Shown here: one piece after another, positions 1-7,731 of the stretch | How positions within the stretch are numbered: position 1 is the stretch's first letter | How the letters are laid out: each line of letters starts with the position of its first letter | Assembly: GCA_937927415.1 (NCBI GenBank) | Contig: CALBDS010000009.1 | Span: 1-22,228, forward strand | DNA length: 22,228 bases | Source of the DNA: an uncultured Rhodospirillaceae bacterium | GTDB taxonomy: Bacteria; Pseudomonadota; Alphaproteobacteria; Azospirillales; Azospirillaceae | Direction: 5' to 3' | Notes under the pieces: generated by a model | What the model was told of the DNA's origin: nothing | The model's database searches: none | What the model saw: only the letters and a program-made list of their open reading frames with translations | Position numbers and translations under genes: made by a program

Positions 1-18
1 CATCATGTTAGCGCCTAT

Positions 19-55
19 GGGGCATCGCCCCGAACGGGTTTGGGCGGTAGCCCAA
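19..55 (-). repeat. 37-bp dispersed palindromic repeat, copy 1
   Basis: On the minus strand these 37 bases are identical to 10109-10145 on the plus strand. The unit holds two small hairpins: TTGGGC-TACC-GCCCAA, then GGGGC-GAT-GCCCC. This copy begins 4 bases past the stop codon of the minus-strand quinone oxidoreductase gene, in the same orientation relative to that gene as copy 2 has relative to parB. It therefore looks like a gene-end element (terminator or REP-like) and not random similarity. Past the shared 37 bases the two copies diverge, and this copy has no T-rich tail. The rest of positions 1-59 shows nothing else recognisable. Confidence 0.75.
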
Positions 56-59
56 TCGA

Positions 60-1031
60 TCAGGGGATCAGCACCGTCGATCCGGTCGTCCCGCGGCTCT
101 GCAACGCGCGGTGTGCCTGCTCGGTATCCTTCAGCGCGAAGGTCTGTCCCACGGTGACGGTGACCCCACCCGCGTGGACCACCTCGAACAGTTCGGCGGC
201 GGACGCCATCATGTCGTCGCGCTTGGCGATGTAGGTGAACAGGGTGGGCCGGGTGACGTACAGCGACCCCTTGGCCGCCAGCACCTGCAGGTCCAGCGGA
301 TCGGGGGCACCCGATGCCGCTCCGAACAGCACCATCAGCCCGCGGGGCTTCAGGCAGTCCAGACCGGGCAGGAAGGTGGTGCGCCCCACCCCGTCATAGA
401 CCACCGGCACCCCAGCCCCGTCGGTCAGCCGCTTCACCTCGGCCACGAAGTCGGTCTTGGTGTAGAGGATCGGGTGGTCGCAGCCGTGGGCACGGGCCAG
501 TTCGGCCTTTTCCTCGGTGCTGACGGTGCCGATGACGGTGGCGCCCAGATGCTTGGCCCATTGGCAGAGCAGCAGCCCCACCCCGCCGGCCGCGGCCTGC
601 ACCAGGATGGTGTCGCCCGGCTTCACCACATAGGCGGAGCGCAGGAGGAATTGCGCCGTCATGCCCTGCAGCATCATGGCGGCGGCCTGCCGGTCGTCGA
701 TCCAGCTTGGCAGGGGGATCATGCGGTCGGCGGGGGCGATGCGGGCTTCGGAATAGGCACCCATGGGACCGGCGTAGGCCACGCGGTCGCCGGGGCGCAG
801 GGACACGCCCTCGCCCACCGCCTCCACCACCCCGGCGGCTTCGACGCCGATGGTGCAGGGAAGCTGCGGCAGCTTGTAGGCGCCGGAGCGGTGATAAGTG
901 TCGATGTAGTTCAGGCCAACGGCGGTGTGGCGCAGGCGGACCTCGCCGGGGCCGGGATCGCCGACGCTGACCTCTTCCCACCGCAGAACCTCGGGGCCGC
1001 CGTATTCGTGGATGCGGACCGCGTGAACCAT
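60..1031 (-). CDS. NADPH:quinone oxidoreductase (zinc-free MDR family)
   Basis: A 323-aa medium-chain dehydrogenase/reductase of the quinone oxidoreductase (QOR) type, which reduces quinones with NADPH in the cytoplasm. The N-terminal GroES-like catalytic domain (about residues 1-120) carries GLNYIDTYHRSG, a hallmark of this subgroup. A Rossmann nucleotide-binding domain follows, with the AAAGGVGLLLCQWAKHLGA dinucleotide loop. The cysteine-rich structural zinc lobe of zinc-dependent alcohol dehydrogenases is absent. Length is typical for the family (about 320-330 aa). It is the last gene of a minus-strand operon, 33 bp after the ogt-type gene, with a small hairpin between them. The exact quinone or enone substrate cannot be read from the sequence. 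Confidence 0.88.
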   Translation of the reverse strand: MVHAVRIHEYGGPEVLRWEEVSVGDPGPGEVRLRHTAVGLNYIDTYHRSGAYKLPQLPCTIGVEAAGVVEAVGEGVSLRPGDRVAYAGPMGAYSEARIAPADRMIPLPSWIDDRQAAAMMLQGMTAQFLLRSAYVVKPGDTILVQAAAGGVGLLLCQWAKHLGATVIGTVSTEEKAELARAHGCDHPILYTKTDFVAEVKRLTDGAGVPVVYDGVGRTTFLPGLDCLKPRGLMVLFGAASGAPDPLDLQVLAAKGSLYVTRPTLFTYIAKRDDMMASAAELFEVVHAGGVTVTVGQTFALKDTEQAHRALQSRGTTGSTVLIP

Positions 1032-1057
1032 GTGTCTCGTCCCTTTCCGTGTCGTGT

Positions 1058-1073
1058 GCCGGGTTTACCCGGC
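1058..1073 (-). terminator. Intra-operon hairpin overlapping the ogt stop codon
   Basis: GCCGGGT-TT-ACCCGGC is a perfect 7-bp stem with a 2-base loop. It spans the TAA stop (1065-1067) of the methyltransferase gene, immediately before the quinone oxidoreductase gene. There is no U tract, so it may attenuate or stabilise the transcript and not fully terminate it. Confidence 0.35.
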
Positions 1074-1535
1074 GGGCTGCAGCGCGTGGCGCCGTTCCAG
1101 ATCGAGAAGATGGGCCTTGGTGGCCAGACCGCCCTGGCCGGAATAGCCGCCGGGGCTGTTGCCGCCGCCGACCACCCGATGGCAGGGAATGATGATGGGA
1201 ATGGGGTTGCGCCCGCACGCACCCCCCACCGCCCGCGCCGCCGACCCCAGATGATGGGCCATGGTGCCATAGGTCCAGGTCCGGCCGTAGGGGATGGTCA
1301 GCATCAGATCCCACACCCGCCGCTGAAAGGCGGTGCCGGCGGGCTGCAGCGGCAGGTCGAACCGCTGCAGGCGTCCCGTGAAATAGGCGGCCACCTGCGC
1401 CGCCGCCTCGGTCAGCAGCGGGTCTGCAGGGGTGACATCATTCACCCGGCCCCAGTCGAGAACGGTCAGGGCGCCGCCTTCGGCGGTGAGGGTCAGCGGA
1501 CCCAGGGGGCTGTCGATGGTCAGCCGGCGGATCAT
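1065..1535 (-). CDS. ogt: Methylated-DNA--protein-cysteine methyltransferase
   Basis: A 156-aa single-domain O6-alkylguanine-DNA alkyltransferase. It transfers the alkyl group from O6-methylguanine or O4-methylthymine to its own cysteine, a suicidal repair reaction. The active-site motif IIIPCHRVVG places the acceptor cysteine at residue 118. The upstream helix-turn-helix/Asn-hinge segment RAVGGACGRNP (101-111) and the FQRRVWDLMLTIPYG block are intact. Length matches stand-alone Ogt/MGMT proteins, and no AraC domain is fused. Its start overlaps the end of the YyaL-type gene by 4 bp, so the two are probably translationally coupled. A second MGMT domain is encoded at 11463-12338. Confidence 0.93.
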   Translation of the reverse strand: MIRRLTIDSPLGPLTLTAEGGALTVLDWGRVNDVTPADPLLTEAAAQVAAYFTGRLQRFDLPLQPAGTAFQRRVWDLMLTIPYGRTWTYGTMAHHLGSAARAVGGACGRNPIPIIIPCHRVVGGGNSPGGYSGQGGLATKAHLLDLERRHALQPAG

Positions 1536-3589
1536 GCTTCGGTGTCCGTGCTGGTGGCGTCCAGGGCGGACGCCAGGGCTTGCGGGTCGGTGACCGGGGC
1601 GGCGCAGGTCATGCCGCGGCAGACATAGGCCGCAGCCCGTCCGCCGATCATCGCCTTGCCCGCCGCCGGGTGGCCGGGCGACAGATTCTGCCCCGGCGGG
1701 ACGATGGTCAGGATGCGGCCGGGCAGCGAGCGGTCGAGCACCACGCGGACCAGGGCACGGGTGTCCGGCTCCTCGGGGTTCCCGGCGATCACGATCTGCA
1801 GCGGGTCGGCCAGCATCTCCAGCCCGTTGAGGAAGGTGGCCAGGGGGAAGAAGTTCCGCCCCAACTCCCCGGCAAAGGCGGTGACCAGCTCCTCGGCCCG
1901 GCGGCGGTAGCGGTCATCCCCGGTCAGGGCGTAGAGACGGGCCAGCACCTCCACCATGGTGCCGTTGCCGCTGGGGGTGGCGGAATCATGGACGGTCTTG
2001 ATGCGGACGATCAGCCCCTCGGCATCGTCGGCGGTGAAGAAATAGCCGCCACGCTCCGCGTCCCAATAATGGCGGTCGAGCACCGCGGTCCAGGCGGCGG
2101 CCTGCGCGACGTCGCTCTGCTGTCCGGTGGCTTCGGCCAGGATCAGGGCGGCGCGGGCCATGTGGGCATAATCGTCCACGCTGGCGCTGCCTCGCCCCTG
2201 CCCGTTCCGCCAGGCGTGGATCAGCCGCCCGTCCGCCCCCATCATGCGGGTGGTGACGAAGGCGAAGGCGGTGCGCGCCGCGGCGATCCACTCGGGCCGG
2301 TCGGACACCTGCCCGGCGTTGGCCAGGGCGGCGATCATCATCCCGTTCCAATCGGCCAGCACCTTGTCGTCCCAGCCGGGGCGCACCCGCCCGGCCCGTT
2401 CGGCCAGAAGCACGGCACGGGCGCGGGCCAGCGTTTCCTCCTCCGCGGCCGACAGCGGGTCGGGGTGCTCGATGCGGTTGGGGATGTTGGCCCCTTCGAA
2501 ATTGCCGGCGGGGGTGATGTCGTAGATGCGCTTGAACAGGGCCGCGTCGTCGCCCAGCAGGCGGTCGATCTCCTCGGCGTTCCAGATGTAGAAGAGGCCC
2601 TCCTCCCCCTCGCTGTCGGCATCGAGCGTGCTGGCGAAGCCGCCGCCCTCGGCCACCATCTCGCGCAGCACCCAGCCGGCGATGCCGTGCACCCGGTCGG
2701 CGAACAGCGGGCCGCGGCTGTCCTGCCACACCAGGGTCAGCAGGTCCATCAGCTGGGCGTTGTCGTAGAGCATCTTTTCGAAGTGCGGCACCAGCCAGCG
2801 GTCATCCACCGAATAGCGGGCGAAGCCGCCGCCCAGATGGTCATAGATGCCGCCCTGGCTCATGCCGGTCAGCGTGCGGGTCACGGCGTCGTACAGGTCG
2901 GGGCGCCCGGTGCGCAGTGCCGACCGCCACAGCAGGCCGAAGATGGGCACCTGCGGGAACTTGGGCGCCTGCCCGATGCCGCCGTGGATGGGGTCCACCT
3001 CGCGCACCAGACGGTCGGCGATGCGGTCGAGGATCGCCGGTTCGATCGCCGGGTCGCCGGGGCGGTTCTCCGCCATCGTGGACAGGGCGTCCTTCAGGGC
3101 GTCCACGTTGCGGGTGATCTTCCCCGGTTCCTGGCGGTAGGTGTCCGCCACCCCCTGCAGCACCTCGACGAAGCCGGGGCGGCCATAGCGGGGGGCCGGC
3201 GGGAAATAGGTGCCGCCCCAGAACGGTTCCCCCGCCGGGGTCAGGAACATGGTCAGCGGCCATCCCCCCGGCTGGCCCAGCAGGCCGAGCGCGTTCTGGT
3301 AGATGTGATCCACGTCGGGCCGTTCCTCCCGGTCCACCTTGATGCAGACGAACAGGTCGTTCATCACCGCGGCGATGGCCGGATTCTCGAACGACTCATG
3401 GGCCATCACGTGGCACCAGTGGCAGGCGGCGTATCCCACCGACAGCAGCACCGGCCGGTTCAGGGTGCGGGCGCGGGCAAAGGCGGCCTCCCCCCACGGC
3501 ATCCAGTGGACCGGGTTGTCCCGGTGCTGAAGCAGGTAGGGGCTGGTTTCCTGGCCCAGCAGGTTCCGGCCCTGAGAGGTGTCGGTCAT
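1532..3589 (-). CDS. Thioredoxin-domain protein, YyaL/DUF255 (SSP411) family
   Basis: A 685-aa protein of the widespread YyaL/SSP411 family (DUF255): an N-terminal thioredoxin-like domain followed by an (alpha/alpha)6-barrel-like region resembling N-acylglucosamine 2-epimerase/glycosidase folds. The start chosen gives MTDTSQGRNLLGQETSPYLL, and TSPYLLQHRDNPVHW is a family signature. The CxxC motif CHWC lies at residues 56-59 (YAACHWCHVMAHESF). Other conserved stretches include KVDREERPDVD and GGWPLTMFLTP. The frame stays open upstream to an ATG at 3814, but that 75-residue extension is low-complexity, arginine-rich and unlike the family; an ATG at 3601 is also possible. The biochemical function of the family is poorly defined. 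First gene of the operon with ogt and the quinone oxidoreductase gene. Confidence 0.9.
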   Translation of the reverse strand: MTDTSQGRNLLGQETSPYLLQHRDNPVHWMPWGEAAFARARTLNRPVLLSVGYAACHWCHVMAHESFENPAIAAVMNDLFVCIKVDREERPDVDHIYQNALGLLGQPGGWPLTMFLTPAGEPFWGGTYFPPAPRYGRPGFVEVLQGVADTYRQEPGKITRNVDALKDALSTMAENRPGDPAIEPAILDRIADRLVREVDPIHGGIGQAPKFPQVPIFGLLWRSALRTGRPDLYDAVTRTLTGMSQGGIYDHLGGGFARYSVDDRWLVPHFEKMLYDNAQLMDLLTLVWQDSRGPLFADRVHGIAGWVLREMVAEGGGFASTLDADSEGEEGLFYIWNAEEIDRLLGDDAALFKRIYDITPAGNFEGANIPNRIEHPDPLSAAEEETLARARAVLLAERAGRVRPGWDDKVLADWNGMMIAALANAGQVSDRPEWIAAARTAFAFVTTRMMGADGRLIHAWRNGQGRGSASVDDYAHMARAALILAEATGQQSDVAQAAAWTAVLDRHYWDAERGGYFFTADDAEGLIVRIKTVHDSATPSGNGTMVEVLARLYALTGDDRYRRRAEELVTAFAGELGRNFFPLATFLNGLEMLADPLQIVIAGNPEEPDTRALVRVVLDRSLPGRILTIVPPGQNLSPGHPAAGKAMIGGRAAAYVCRGMTCAAPVTDPQALASALDATSTDTEA

Positions 3590-3771
3590 CGGCGTACCCA
3601 TCCGGTGGTGACGGTGTCGCGCCCGGCGTGGTGGCGCGGGGGCCGGATCGCTCCTATACTGGGTGAGTGACGGCGGCGTGGCGCCCCGCCCCCCGAGAGT
3701 GATCCGGACCCCTTGAGTATGGGGTTCTTTCCCCCCGCTGGAAACATCCGCGCGCTGAGGAAATTGCCCAG

Positions 3772-4032
3772 ATGAAAATTTCCGTCGATATCGATTGCAC
3801 CCCGGCGGAGGCACGGGCCTTCTTCGGCCTCCCCGATGTGAAACCCATGCAGGACGCGCTGATGCGCGAAATGCAGGACCGCATGATGGCGAACATGAAC
3901 GCCATGGACCCCGAGACCATGTTCAAGACTTGGCTGCCCGCCGGCATCCAGGGGGTGGAGCAGATCCAGAAGGCCTTCTGGTCACAGATGGCCTCGGCGC
4001 TCGGCAGCAGCAGCAAGGAACCGCGTAAGTGA
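3772..4032 (+). CDS. DUF6489-like small methionine-rich protein
   Basis: An 86-aa protein that resembles, from memory, the small DUF6489 proteins found in front of mnmE in alphaproteobacteria. The opening MKISVDIDCTPAEARAFFGL and the central LPDVKPMQ and WLPAGIQGVEQIQKAFWSQM segments look like the conserved core. The middle is strikingly methionine-rich (about ten Met in 86 residues) and predicted helical. No signal peptide or membrane segment is visible. A GAGG purine run lies 11 bases before the ATG. It overlaps the ferredoxin gene by 4 bp (GTGA), which suggests coupled expression. The function is unknown; the family name is recalled and was not searched. Confidence 0.75.
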   Translation: MKISVDIDCTPAEARAFFGLPDVKPMQDALMREMQDRMMANMNAMDPETMFKTWLPAGIQGVEQIQKAFWSQMASALGSSSKEPRK

Positions 4033-4388
4033 CCGATCCCAAACCCTACTTCCACGCCCATGTGTTCATCTGCACCAACCGCCGCCCCGATGGGCACAAG
4101 CGGGGAAGCTGTGCCGCCCACGGGTCGGAAAAGCTGCGCGACTATATGAAGGCCCGGTCCAAGGAACTGGGGCTGGAGGGGCGCATCCGCATCAACGCCG
4201 CCGGCTGCCTGGACCGCTGCGAGCTGGGGCCGGCGATGGTCATCTACCCGGAGGGCATCTGGTACACCTTCCACAGTGTGGAGGATGTGGAAGAGATCCT
4301 GTCCGTTCACCTGACCGACAACGGCCGGGTCGAACGGCTGATGCTCCAGCCCGACCAGACGGCGCTGCGGCCCGACCAGATGGGCTGA
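4029..4388 (+). CDS. Thioredoxin-like (2Fe-2S) ferredoxin
   Basis: A 119-aa protein starting at GTG, overlapping the upstream stop codon. Four cysteines sit in the pattern of the thioredoxin-fold [2Fe-2S] ferredoxins (Shethna protein/NuoE-like family): C15, C28, C60 and C64, the last pair in NAAGCLDRCELGPAMVIYP. The stretch HVFICTNRRPDGHKRGSC is characteristic. It would bind one [2Fe-2S] cluster and act as a cytoplasmic electron carrier; the partner is unknown. Its position 18 bp before mnmE raises a possible link to tRNA modification chemistry, but simple operon sharing is equally consistent. Confidence 0.9.
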   Translation: MTDPKPYFHAHVFICTNRRPDGHKRGSCAAHGSEKLRDYMKARSKELGLEGRIRINAAGCLDRCELGPAMVIYPEGIWYTFHSVEDVEEILSVHLTDNGRVERLMLQPDQTALRPDQMG

Positions 4389-4406
4389 CCTTTTCACCAC
4401 AACGGC

Positions 4407-5744
4407 ATGTTTATGGACGCGACCATCTTCGCGCTCGCCACCGCCCCCGGCCGATCCGGTGTGGCGGTGGTTCGCGTTTCAGGGCCCGGCGCCGGTGCGG
4501 CGCTGGCGGCTCTGACCACCCGGCCTCTGCCCCCGCCCCGCATGGCCACCCTGGCCCGCCTGCGCGACCCCGCCGACGGCGCGGTGCTGGACGATGCGCT
4601 GGTGCTGTGGTTCCCCGCCCCCCGCAGCTTCACCGGCGAGGATGTGGTGGAACTGCATCTGCACGGGGGCCGCGCCGTGGTGGCGGCGGTGACCCAGGCG
4701 CTGGCCGCCCTGCCCAGCTTGCGCGTTGCCGAACCCGGCGAGTTCACCCGCCGCGGTTTCGAGAACGGCAAGTTCGACCTGACCGCGGCCGAAGCGGTGG
4801 CCGACCTGATCGACGCCGAAACCGCCGCCCAACGGCGCCAGGCCCTGCGGCAGATGGAGGGGGAGCTTGGCCGCCTCTACGACCGTTGGCGGGAACGGCT
4901 GACCCGCGCCCTGGCCCACCTGGAAGCCGACATCGATTTCCCCGACGAGGATCTGCCGGGCGGCGTGTCCGACGCCGTGCGCCCGGTGCTGACCGGGCTG
5001 GCCGCTGAGATCACCGCCCACCTCGACGACGGCGGCCGGGGCGAGCGGCTGCGCGAGGGGCTGCACATCGCCATCATCGGCGCCCCCAACGCCGGCAAGT
5101 CGAGCCTGCTGAACGCGCTGGCCCGGCGGGACGCGGCCATCGTCTCCGCCCACGCCGGCACCACCCGCGACGTGGTGGAGGTCCACCTCGACCTCGGCGG
5201 CTATCCGGTGATCCTGGCCGACACCGCCGGCCTGCGCGACACCGCCGACGAGGTGGAGGCGGAGGGGGTGCGCCGTGCCCGCCGCCGTGCCGAACAGGCT
5301 GACGTGAAGGTGGCGGTGTTCGACGGAATCCTGTGGCCGGAGCTGGACGCCGACACCCGGGCGCTGTTGGACGCGGACACGGTGGTGGTTCTCAACAAGG
5401 CCGACGTGGCTGCCCTGCCCGCCGATGCCATGGTGGACGGTCACCCGGCCCTGCCCCTGTCGGCCCGTTCGGGTGACGGCATTGTCGCGCTGGAGTCCCG
5501 TTTAACCGCGTTGAGCGCCGACCGGCTGGCGGCCACCGGGGCACCGGCCCTGACACGGGCACGGCACCGGGGGGCGTTGGAGGAATGCGTGGCCGCGCTG
5601 CAGCGGGCGCTGTCCGCCCCCCTGCCCGAACTGGCGGCGGAGGATGTGCGGCTGGCCAGCCGGGCGCTGGGCCGGATCACCGGGCGGGTCGATGTGGAAG
5701 ACCTGCTGGACGTGATCTTCCGGGACTTCTGCATCGGCAAGTGA
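4407..5744 (+). CDS. mnmE: tRNA uridine-5-carboxymethylaminomethyl GTPase MnmE
   Basis: A 445-aa protein that with MnmG installs the (carboxymethyl)aminomethyl group at C5 of wobble uridine 34 in certain tRNAs. The N-terminal tetrahydrofolate-binding domain (about 1-120) starts TIFALATAPGRSGVAVVRVSG. The helical domain is interrupted by a GTPase domain with P-loop GAPNAGKSS (225-233), G3 DTAGLRDT (from D272) and G4 NKAD (330-333). The essential C-terminal CIGK motif (442-445) is present. ATG 4413 is an in-frame alternative two codons downstream. Operon with the two small genes upstream; a parS site and a terminator follow. Confidence 0.97.
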   Translation: MFMDATIFALATAPGRSGVAVVRVSGPGAGAALAALTTRPLPPPRMATLARLRDPADGAVLDDALVLWFPAPRSFTGEDVVELHLHGGRAVVAAVTQALAALPSLRVAEPGEFTRRGFENGKFDLTAAEAVADLIDAETAAQRRQALRQMEGELGRLYDRWRERLTRALAHLEADIDFPDEDLPGGVSDAVRPVLTGLAAEITAHLDDGGRGERLREGLHIAIIGAPNAGKSSLLNALARRDAAIVSAHAGTTRDVVEVHLDLGGYPVILADTAGLRDTADEVEAEGVRRARRRAEQADVKVAVFDGILWPELDADTRALLDADTVVVLNKADVAALPADAMVDGHPALPLSARSGDGIVALESRLTALSADRLAATGAPALTRARHRGALEECVAALQRALSAPLPELAAEDVRLASRALGRITGRVDVEDLLDVIFRDFCIGK

Positions 5745-5758
5745 GCCGCGTCATGGCG

Positions 5759-5774
5759 TGTTTCACGTGAAACA
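5759..5774 (+). other. parS: parS centromere site 1 (perfect consensus)
   Basis: TGTTTCACGTGAAACA is an exact match to the 16-bp palindromic parS consensus bound by chromosomal ParB. It lies 15 bp after the mnmE stop codon in the mnmE-mnmG intergenic region, about 3.4 kb upstream of parB. It is flanked by direct copies of CATGGCGTG (5752-5760 and 5773-5781), each overlapping the edge of the palindrome. ParB is expected to load here and spread in its CTP-bound clamp form. Confidence 0.95.
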
Positions 5775-5793
5775 TGGCGTGACACGCGGTTTC

Positions 5794-5840
5794 CCAAGGG
5801 GGCACATGCACCAAAGAGGCATGTGCCCCCTTGGCGTTTT
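5794..5840 (+). terminator. Strong hairpin terminator after mnmE
   Basis: A perfect 16-bp stem: the left arm CCAAGGGGGCACATGC (5794-5809) pairs with 5819-5834 across a 9-base loop, followed by CGTTTT. This is a very stable rho-independent-type terminator for the mnmE operon. The T tract is short (four T), so some read-through into mnmG is possible. Confidence 0.8.
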
Positions 5841-5859
5841 GGGCGATTCCGCCTAGAGT
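5831..5859 (+). promoter_or_regulatory. Possible sigma-70-type promoter for mnmG
   Basis: TTGGCG (5831-5836) and TAGAGT (5854-5859) are spaced by 17 bp, each matching 4 of 6 consensus positions. Transcription would begin around 5866, the A of the mnmG ATG, giving a leaderless or nearly leaderless mRNA. The -35 element would share bases with the terminator's right arm. The assignment is weak in GC-rich DNA. Confidence 0.3.
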
Positions 5860-5865
5860 ACGCCC

Positions 5866-7731
5866 ATGCGCACATTCGATATCATCGTGGTTGGCGGCGG
5901 TCACGCCGGATGCGAAGCGGCTGCAGCCGCGGCCCGCATGGGAGCCGCCACCCTGCTCCTCACCCACAAGGTGGACACCATCGGCGAGATGTCCTGTAAC
6001 CCGGCCATCGGTGGTCTGGGCAAGGGGCATCTGGTCCGGGAGATCGACGCCCTCGACGGTTTGATGGGGCGGGTGATCGACCGCGGCGGCATCCAGTTCC
6101 GCATCCTCAACCGCAGCAAGGGACCGGCGGTGCGCGGGCCGCGCGCCCAGGCCGACCGGCGTCTGTACCGCGAGGCGATGCAGGCAGCCCTGGCGGAACA
6201 GGAAAACCTGACCATCGAGGGTCAGGCGGTGGAGGATCTGCTGACCGACGGCGGGCGCATCACCGGCGTCGTCACCGCCAACGGTGAGGCGATCCGCGCC
6301 GGTGCGGTGGTGCTGACCACCGGCACCTTCCTGCGTGGCCTGATCCATTTGGGCGAGGAAAAGACCCCGGCGGGCCGCATCGGTGAGCCGCCCTCGCTGG
6401 GGCTGTCGGTGGCGCTGGCGCGTCTGGGCTTCCCGCTCGGGCGGCTGAAGACCGGCACCCCGCCGCGGTTGGATGGGCGCACCATCGACTGGGCGGCGCT
6501 GGAATCCCAGCCGGGCGACGAGCCGCCGCCGCCCTTCTCCACCCTGACTGAAAAAATCACCACGCCGCAGGTGGCGTGTGCGGTGACCTGGACGACGCCG
6601 GAAGCCCACGCGCTGATCCGCGCCAACCTGCACCGGGCGCCGATGTACTCCGGCCAGATCCAGGGGACCGGTCCGCGTTACTGCCCCTCCATCGAGGATA
6701 AGGTGGTGCGCTTCGCCGACAAGGACCGGCACCAGATCTTCCTGGAGCCGGAGGGGTTGGACGACCCCACCGTCTACCCCAACGGCATTTCCACCTCCCT
6801 GCCGCGCGACGTGCAGCTTGGCATCCTGGCGTCCATGCCGGGGCTGGAAAAGGTGGTGATGCTGCGCCCCGGCTACGCCATCGAATACGACTTCGTTGAC
6901 CCCCGCGAATTGAAGGCGACCCTGGAAACCAAGCGGGTACCGGGCCTGTTCTTCGCCGGGCAGATCAACGGCACCACGGGGTACGAGGAAGCGGCGGCGC
7001 AGGGGCTGATGGCCGGCATCAACGCCGCCCTGTCGGTCGGTGGTTCTGACGAGGGCTTCGTGCTCGACCGCGCCGACGCCTACATCGGCGTGATGATCGA
7101 CGACCTCATCACCCGCGGCACCAACGAACCCTATCGCATGTTCACCTCGCGGGCGGAATACCGGCTGCTGCTGCGGGCCGACAACGCCGACCAGCGGCTG
7201 ACGCCCAAGGGGATCGCCGTCGGCTGTGTCGGCTCCGTCCGTGCCGAGGCGTTCGAGCGCAAGGCGCTGGCGCTCGACGCCGGCCGCGCCCTGGTCCGCA
7301 CCCTGTCGGCCACGCCCTCGGACCTGCAGCGCCAGGGATTGAACGTCAATCAGGACGGTGTGCGCCGCACCGCTGCGGACCTGTTGCGCTATCCCGATCT
7401 CGACATGGCGGCGCTGGCTCGTGTGTGGCCGGAACTGGGCGCCATCACGGCGGACGTGGTGGAGCAGTTGGAAATCGACGGCAAATACGCCGGTTACCTC
7501 GAACGCCAGGACGCCGATATCCGTGCCTTCCGCAAGGATGAGGCGTTGGCCCTGCCCGCCGATCTCGACGTTGCCGCCATCGGCAGCCTGTCGGCGGAAA
7601 TCCGCCAGAAGCTGCTGCAGGTCCGTCCGGAAACCCTGGGGGCCGCCGCCCGCATTCCGGGGATGACCCCGGCCGCCCTGGTCGCCCTCCTCCGTCATGT
7701 GAAGCGCCGTGATGTCCGTGCTGCCGGTTGA
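5866..7731 (+). CDS. mnmG: tRNA uridine-5-carboxymethylaminomethyl modification enzyme MnmG
   Basis: A 621-aa FAD-dependent partner of MnmE in wobble U34 modification. The FAD-binding Rossmann motif is at the N-terminus (IIVVGGGHAGCE, G10-E17), followed by the family signatures MSCNPAIGGLGKGHLVREID, KGPAVRGPRAQADR and GTPPRLDGRTIDW. Near residue 370 come FFAGQINGTTGYEEAAAQG and later EPYRMFTSRAEYRLLLR. The C-terminal helical domain that contacts MnmE is complete and length is standard. No strong Shine-Dalgarno sequence is visible before the ATG (only GAG at 5856-5858). Its last 20 bp overlap rsmG, and it opens the mnmG-rsmG-parA-parB block. Confidence 0.97.
   Translation: MRTFDIIVVGGGHAGCEAAAAAARMGAATLLLTHKVDTIGEMSCNPAIGGLGKGHLVREIDALDGLMGRVIDRGGIQFRILNRSKGPAVRGPRAQADRRLYREAMQAALAEQENLTIEGQAVEDLLTDGGRITGVVTANGEAIRAGAVVLTTGTFLRGLIHLGEEKTPAGRIGEPPSLGLSVALARLGFPLGRLKTGTPPRLDGRTIDWAALESQPGDEPPPPFSTLTEKITTPQVACAVTWTTPEAHALIRANLHRAPMYSGQIQGTGPRYCPSIEDKVVRFADKDRHQIFLEPEGLDDPTVYPNGISTSLPRDVQLGILASMPGLEKVVMLRPGYAIEYDFVDPRELKATLETKRVPGLFFAGQINGTTGYEEAAAQGLMAGINAALSVGGSDEGFVLDRADAYIGVMIDDLITRGTNEPYRMFTSRAEYRLLLRADNADQRLTPKGIAVGCVGSVRAEAFERKALALDAGRALVRTLSATPSDLQRQGLNVNQDGVRRTAADLLRYPDLDMAALARVWPELGAITADVVEQLEIDGKYAGYLERQDADIRAFRKDEALALPADLDVAAIGSLSAEIRQKLLQVRPETLGAAARIPGMTPAALVALLRHVKRRDVRAAG

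Noticed and set aside
111..1628. A 505-codon open frame antisense to the quinone oxidoreductase and ogt genes
   Set aside because: It is a product of GC-rich codon bias: Gly/His/Gln-rich translation without any family motif, opposite two well-supported genes.
3590..3814. N-terminal extension of the YyaL-type gene to ATG 3814
   Set aside because: The added 75 residues are Arg/Pro-rich and unlike the family, whose conserved start is near MTDTSQGRNLLGQETSPYLL.
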